Source: Trochalopteron elliotii (lineage: Eukaryota; Chordata; Aves; Passeriformes; Leiothrichidae). Taken from it: a DNA stretch of 64,000 nt. The notes beneath the pieces were generated by a model. The model saw nothing but the letters and a program-made list of their open reading frames with translations. It was not told the DNA's origin and did no database searches. Of the stretch, positions 47,746 to 64,000 are shown in pieces (within the stretch, counting starts at the first letter, position 1; each line of letters starts with the position of its first letter). The translations under genes and the position numbers were made by a program. The stretch covers positions 2,684,718-2,748,717 of the forward strand of contig JANPWX010000651.1 in assembly GCA_024734555.1 (NCBI GenBank), read 5' to 3'.

Positions 47746-50700
47746 AGGCAGCTTGTTGGGATCTGCATTTCCGGTGCGTTTATTCAAACATCCTGACCAT
47801 TCTGTGTTCAGGGATGCAGTTCAATTGAGCTAGTACTTTATCTTAACGGTAAAATGTTCTGAAGTGGTGGTGTTGTAAGAATGTCAGTTAATTTTTATTA
47901 TTTTGGTAGAATTTTGTTTAATGAATGGAAGTAATTTTGATTTGCAGCTTCTCTTTCCTTACTTCCAGAATGCTGCAAGAACATGTGCTGCAGCTGAGCT
48001 CCTGGATCCCAGATGTGAGCAGCCAGGGCTGGGTTTGGGCCTGAGAGCAGGAGATGATGCTTTTGACATGTGGGAGGGCAGTGAAGACCTTTGAGAACAT
48101 TCATAACATTACTTGATGCTTCTACAGTGCTGTGCCTGCGCCTGCTTAAAGCTCAACATAGACTATGAGTAATTAGTGATCTAGATGTCTCTGAAATGAT
48201 CAGCAGTAGCATTTAAATCATCATTAAAATACAATTAGCAGCCCTTTGAACAGAATGCTGTCGTTCAGAGCAGTCTAATTGGTGGCTCGTGGGCCAGTTC
48301 TGGACAACAGGAGGATTGTCTGCTTCTGCAACTGCAGCAGCTCAAGAAGCACCCTGTCCCAGGAGTGGCGGCCGTGCCTCTGGGATGGACATGGGAGAGC
48401 CATTATGTGACAGGAAAGGAAACAGCACAAAGTATCCCTTGTGTCCAGGCCACCACTTTGAAAAGTCTGGATTTATGGACCTCATTTCATCCTGTGTGCT
48501 GATTCAAGCAGGCGCAGCCCCAGAACTTTATACTTTGCAATGCAAATCAATTTAATTTTTTTTATACTTCCATTTTAGACTCTGCAGCAAGAGCTGTGGG
48601 GATGAAATAAGGGCAGACCATGGTAAGACGAATAACTGAGTGATCCACATCTATGGTAGCACACTGGCAGACTGTGCTGCCGTGTGTTTGAGCAAGATGA
48701 AGAATTCAGTTGTGTAGCAGACTGAAGGTGAAGGTCTGGCTTGGATGGTGTTCCCAAACCTGGCAGCCCTACCCCACATTTAGGTCGTTAAATCTGTTAG
48801 TTCCATGCCTGAGATACTCGTGTTAATTGCATAAATACCAACAAAAATGACATGCTTTTAAAGTGTTGGAAGTGTAAATAGCTGCTGTTCTGAAATGGCC
48901 ACAGCAGATGTATTTTAGCTCAGACGTGCTCTCGTGGTACCACTGGCAAGTGCATCTTATCTGTTATAATATCAAGCTGTAGCATTCTATTAATATCTTT
49001 TGGTAATATTATTGATGCTCCTGCAAAAACTGCAGTAGAATAGGCTTTAAATACTGGCTTTTTGTATGACTGCCACAACTGACACAGGAACAGCACACTA
49101 CTGTTCCAGCTTTTTGAAGGAGCAGTGCTACTGCTCCCCACAGCTCTTGCTGCCTGCTCTATAATGCCCTTATTATTTATGCTTTTTGTCTTGAAAATTC
49201 AAGTTTAGAACTTAAAATTTTCATGCTTTTGTTTCTTAAAACTAATCAAAGGCAGCGAATGGCCCTGATGTAATCTGTGTAGTGTGTGCTGTGGCTGAGC
49301 ATCCACTGCTGTGAAAGCACTGCTTGTTCTCTGAAAGGAGGAATTCTTTCAGCCAGCATCATTGCCCCCTCCTCCTCCTCCAGCCTGCTTCTCCCAGGCA
49401 CTCGGAGGACTCGCTACCAGTCATTTTCTTGCCCTAAAAGTTTGCTGGAGCAACACCATCATTTACCCATGTGTCCAGGGCCAAACTCCTCAAGGGCTGG
49501 CCTCTATGGACAATCAGAAATTTTGAGTTTGAGCATAGCAGTGGCTCTAGTCAAGTATGCTACCTTTTGAATCATCTTTTCGTAGGATTGGTGGTCCCTA
49601 GAGAGCTGATGCTGATGGAGACACCGATAAGTGTTTTAAATAACTCAGTGGTGTGCCTTCTACATGCACATCTTTGTCCTAAGAGGAAAATGTTCCATCT
49701 ATGAAGTATCATAGATATTTGAAAGAAGTTATCATATGCTTAAGCAAGATGGTGTTTGTTAATATTTTGTAGCAATACCTGAACATGGAAAACCTCCTTC
49801 TATAAATGTTGTGTGATGGTGCATAGTTTAATTGCAGCAACTTAAGAGACGTGAAGGGGATGTTGCACGTGATAGCAAATATGATGATACAAAATCAGAG
49901 CAAGATGGGAACTAGTGACAAATTTTATTCCCAATACTTTTTAAAACCTCAACAGTTTTTCTTCAATTTCTTTTATTTTTGCAACTTTTTTTGACTAAGT
50001 GACAGGCATGCCTAGAACTAGGAGCACTGAAGTAGCAATGCAGGAAAGCACCTGCCCACAGGTGAGCCCACAGCCACTTGCAGACCTGGCAGTGTTGTGA
50101 AAGCTGGGAGCTCTTCTACAGCAGCAAGAACAGGGAAGTTCTGGGGCAGCAAGCTCCACAGCAAGACACACCAGGCTGAGAAAAGAGGAGAAATATGAAG
50201 GGAATAGTAATAAGGAAGTAAGTGTTTTCCATGGATAAGGCATTCCTCCCAGGCAGATGTACCTTTCAGGTCACAGTGGCTAGTCTGTCCCACAGCCTGT
50301 GTCCATGTTCCTCTGGCTGGGGGACTGACTTTCGTCAGCAGAAGAGGAACCAGGACTAAACTGATAACATTCATCTCTGCTCTTGCTCTGACATGGTGAT
50401 TCGTTAGTTCTCCCTAATGACTGTTCAGTTCCTTCCTTTGAGGGAGCCACTCCTAATTCTCTTCTGTTCAGGTTGGATGATGAGTCACTGACTTTAATAC
50501 CAACCGCTATTAACCCTTCCTTCACACAGCCAGCATCTGGGAGCTGTGGAACACACTGTGTCTCTGTGCTGAGGAAGAAGATTGATGAGTCCTGCAGGTT
50601 TTATAATGCTGGTTGATGAAAAAACACCTTGTTTGCCTCAGGTCTTTGATTAATTGCTTTTTAAGTCTAGCTTAATCTACCTGTTTTCCAGAGTAATTTT

Positions 50701-52124
50701 GTTTTCCATAAATTTAACTTATTTTCCATTGTCTTCTTGTCTGGCCAAAATTTTAGTTTGTATTCTGGAAGTTCTGGAAGCACCTTGTTTCAGCTTATGC
50801 TTTTCCTCTCTCTTTTCTTCTCTTCGGGTGGGAGGGAGGGTTGTGTTTGTGGCTGGGCAGTGCTCAGTTCTGCTGTGCCTCCCTGACTCCAAGGATGCTG
50901 ACAGCCAGACTCCTGGTGGCACGTGCTCTGGACTAGTTTCCCTCCTAAACAAAAAAAACAGAAAAAACCCAAGCAAATTTATCACATTTTATTTATAGAT
51001 GATTTGCCATTCCTAAGACTACTGAACATAAAGACCCTGTGAGACAATCACAAGAAGTGAATTCTTCTTGACTCAGTTATTGCTCACAAGGCTACTTAGA
51101 GAATGGCTTGTTTGTGATCAAGCTTTGCACTGTTGGAGCATTGGCTACATGCAGGGCTGTCTGAAAGTCTGCTTTTTAGGCACCTCGTGTATGGCAATAC
51201 TTGTAATTTCGACCAGATTTTGGTGATTTTTAGGATATTTGAAATTCTTAAGGTCTCCTTGATCCACTTCCCTTCTCTTAGCACTATTGGCTGGCTACCA
51301 TGGTTTGTGTGTTCTTCAAAGTGTTCCAAATTGGTTTATTATTTTGCTGTTATTATAGCATATCTATTCTTATAATCTAAGAATTCTAAGGGAAAAGTAG
51401 TTCAGAAAGAGACCAGACTATTTATTTAGGAAACCACACTCTCAAATTGCTGCAAAAACAGATTTCCAAGAAGAAACATTCACTTGTCATTGATTAGTTC
51501 CATAGCTTTTCCAGTATTCTTTATTTCATCATCCTGATGCTGCACCAGTTGGGCTCAGACACACACCCATGGCATTCACTGCCTGGGAGTGAGCCGGCCC
51601 ACTCCTGCTGCAACAGCTACTCCCTGCTGGGAATATTTACTGTGGGTGCCAATCCAGCCTGACTGAAATCTCATTAACAATATGCTTTTCCTCATTAATT
51701 TAATATTAATGTGAACATACAGCAACAGCAGCTTGACACTTCCTGTAGTTTTCCAACACCTGAACAGCAGAGAATTGCTCACGTGCTGTGGTATTATTGC
51801 AAAGATAAACTTGCAGGCAACCTCTGAAGCTTGGGCATCTCAGCCTTTTAAAAATAATTTAATCTGATAAAATCAAAGACAGATAATTCCTCACTGCCTG
51901 TGCAGTGAAGAGCGGGTTTCTTCCAGTAGTTGATACTAATGCTCATTTATGGGTTTCTTCCCTGATAGTTGGTACTTATGCTGATTTAACAGTTATGGTA
52001 ACAGTTGGGCTGCCCTGTGGATGGCAGGTCTCGAGATGCAAGGAGCTGCCACTTTAAGCACGTCTAAGGTGAAAAGGCTGCCAAAACCATTGAGGGAGCT
52101 GATTGCATATCCCTATTCTGAACT

Positions 52125-52433
52125 GATGTGGTCTCACCTCAAGTCTTTTGTGCAGTTTCAGGTGCCACAATACACGAAAGATCTAAAGCTATTAGAAAGT
52201 GTCCTAAGGAGGGCAATGAAGATGGGGAAGGGTCTGGAGGGGCCGTACAAGGAATGGCTGAGGCCACTTGGTTTGCTCAGCTGGAGAAGGGAAGACTGAG
52301 GGCAGAGCTCCCCGGGGGATGCAGCTCCTCCCGAGGGGCAGCTCCCATCTCTGCTCTGGGACACGGACAGCACCCAGGGAATGGCTGGAGCTGGGCCAGG
52401 GGAGGCTGAGGGTGGACAGCAGGGAAAGGTTCT
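52125..52433 (+). mobile_element. CR1 LINE fragment running into assembly gap
   Basis: Sense orientation. The translated frame resembles the C-terminus of CR1 ORF2 (SVLRRAMKMGKGLEGPYKEW, LRPLGL), followed by GCAGAGCTCCCCGGGGGATG, CAGCTCCTCCCGAGGGGCAG and CTGGGCCAGGGGAGGCTGAG. It breaks off at the N run, so the 3' end lies inside the gap just upstream of FAM120A. Confidence 0.92.
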
Positions 52434-52810
52434 NNNNNNNNNNNNNNNNNNNNNNNNNNNNNNNNNNNNNNNNNNNNNNNNNNNNNNNNNNNNNNNNNNN
52501 NNNNNNNNNNNNNNNNNNNNNNNNNNNNNNNNNNNNNNNNNNNNNNNNNNNNNNNNNNNNNNNNNNNNNNNNNNNNNNNNNNNNNNNNNNNNNNNNNNNN
52601 NNNNNNNNNNNNNNNNNNNNNNNNNNNNNNNNNNNNNNNNNNNNNNNNNNNNNNNNNNNNNNNNNNNNNNNNNNNNNNNNNNNNNNNNNNNNNNNNNNNN
52701 NNNNNNNNNNNNNNNNNNNNNNNNNNNNNNNNNNNNNNNNNNNNNNNNNNNNNNNNNNNNNNNNNNNNNNNNNNNNNNNNNNNNNNNNNNNNNNNNNNNN
52801 NNNNNNNNNN
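52434..52810. other. Assembly gap (377 N)
   Basis: There are 377 consecutive N between a CR1 copy and the FAM120A first exon. It hides the FAM120A promoter and most of its 5' UTR. Confidence 0.99.
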
Positions 52811-63137
<10,327 letters not shown>

Positions 63138-64000
63138 GTACAAATTTAATATAACTAGGAAAAATTAAGCTGAAATCAGTGCTGCTGGTTAACAAGAGCA
63201 ATGTGATAGCTTATTCAAGAGCAACTCTGCTCGGCCCTTGTGCATTGTCACCCTCAGGTGTCCCAGTCCCTGGCTGCAGAGGATACCTGGGGTCATTGGC
63301 CTCACAGTGCTAAACTTAGCCTGTGTGATCCCCCTCAGTGCCCTTCAGCTGCATGAGCCAGAGCTCCAGTGTGGTTTGGCTTGCAGAATGCAGCTTCTTG
63401 CTCTCCTCTTTCTTGAAGAGGAGAGGTTTTTGTTTAGTCATGTTCTTCAGCTATCAAAAATAATGAGCTGTATATCTTCCTACCATCTTGTTTTATTTTC
63501 TGCTGCTCTGAGTTTGTGTGTAATAATCCGTTTTTGGTATTTAAAGTGTAAATATGCTGGAGAACAGATTGCTAGAGAAAGCTAAAGTGGCCTTTGGTAG
63601 GTTTGGGGGGGGTTGAGACAAGTAAGTTGCCTGATGCTCTTAGTTTACAGTACGTGTGTTCTGCTGCTTCATCACACTTGCCTTGTGCATCTGCCAAGTA
63701 GAGGGCTATAAAAGGGAAACTGGACACATCAGAGAATGGGATCATAGTGACCTTTCTCTCTGCCACAACAGATGCATTTATTTGCCTTTAAGGTGTACCA
63801 TGTAGCAAATAATCTGCTTTTTGTAAATTCTGTCAGACTGTTTTGTTATCTCTACAGCAAAAATAGGTGGGTTTTTCCCCCTTCTGTTCTGAAAGTTTAT
63901 TAAACCTTGAAAATTTGTTTTGCCAAAGGTAGAATTTAAAACCAGATTCCAGATTTTAAGCAGAATATTTAAGGCTTGCACATGCATTGCTTAGTGAACA
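63138..64000. other. FAM120A intron 3 (partial)
   Basis: The start of intron 3, continuing past the window. The open frame 63238-63585 has no recognisable homology and is not joined to the gene. Confidence 0.7.

Larger units (their letters stand above)
39244..52124. other. Intergenic region, right half
   Basis: No recognised gene. It contains CR1 fragments (41536-41606 and 47262-47745), the 13-bp repeat, the orphan exon candidate, an RFX X-box-like site at 45328-45340, and protein-like but unassigned frames at 43231-43458 (+) and 50280-50603 (-). Confidence 0.6.

Overview
This is a vertebrate nuclear window, almost certainly from a bird. It has long introns with consensus splice sites, compact intergenic DNA, and at least eight copies of the avian CR1 retroposon 3' end (a GGTTGGAAGGGACCTT-like core ending in AACCCAAACCATTCTGTGATT). 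There are no prokaryotic-style operons. Two protein-coding genes are recognisable, both on the + strand and both incomplete: the 3' part of WNK2 (about 752-25,890) and the 5' part of FAM120A (about 52,811 to beyond the right edge). The same neighbours in the same order and orientation occur on human chromosome 9q22.

WNK2 (left 26 kb). Eight coding exons can be joined in frame with GT/AG splice sites: 752-807, 881-1536, 2031-2245, 4195-4380, 5284-5382, 10785-10829, 12317-12570 and 17698-18045. They give 618 residues of the C-terminal regulatory tail: an RFSV motif, a serine-rich/acidic block, a coiled coil, a basic RRRR stretch, a conserved QTQQPCS block, two cassette-like exons, the [11 protein letters not shown] block and a proline-rich end. 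The kinase domain lies to the left of the window. There appear to be two alternative 3' ends. The proximal exon 17698-18045 has a WNK1-like tail, a roughly 2 kb 3' UTR and AATAAA at 20055. A distal mini-exon at 25642-25670, with poly(A) signals at 25858-25870, resembles the short C-terminus of mammalian WNK2.

Intergenic region (about 26-52 kb). No convincing protein-coding gene was found. It holds CR1 fragments, one LTR-like remnant candidate, simple repeats, a GC-rich CAGG-type minisatellite interrupted by 400 N (38645-39044), a 13-bp tandem repeat, and one orphan exon candidate with ideal splice sites (44792-44869).

FAM120A (right 11 kb). A CR1 copy runs into a 377-N gap (52434-52810) that hides the promoter. 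A GC-rich first exon follows (ATG at 52863 in a strong Kozak context), then exons 58118-58364 and 63055-63137. Together they encode the first 268 residues of the FEN1/XPG-like N-terminal domain. The two genes do not obviously work together: WNK2 regulates ion transport and MAPK signalling, and FAM120A is a cytoplasmic RNA-binding scaffold.

I found no dramatic new system. The most useful observations are the skippable WNK2 exons, the two WNK2 3' ends with an unresolved junction, the repeat-rich and AU-rich WNK2 3' UTR, the orphan exon and GC-rich island in the intergenic region, and the antisense reading frame inside FAM120A exon 1.
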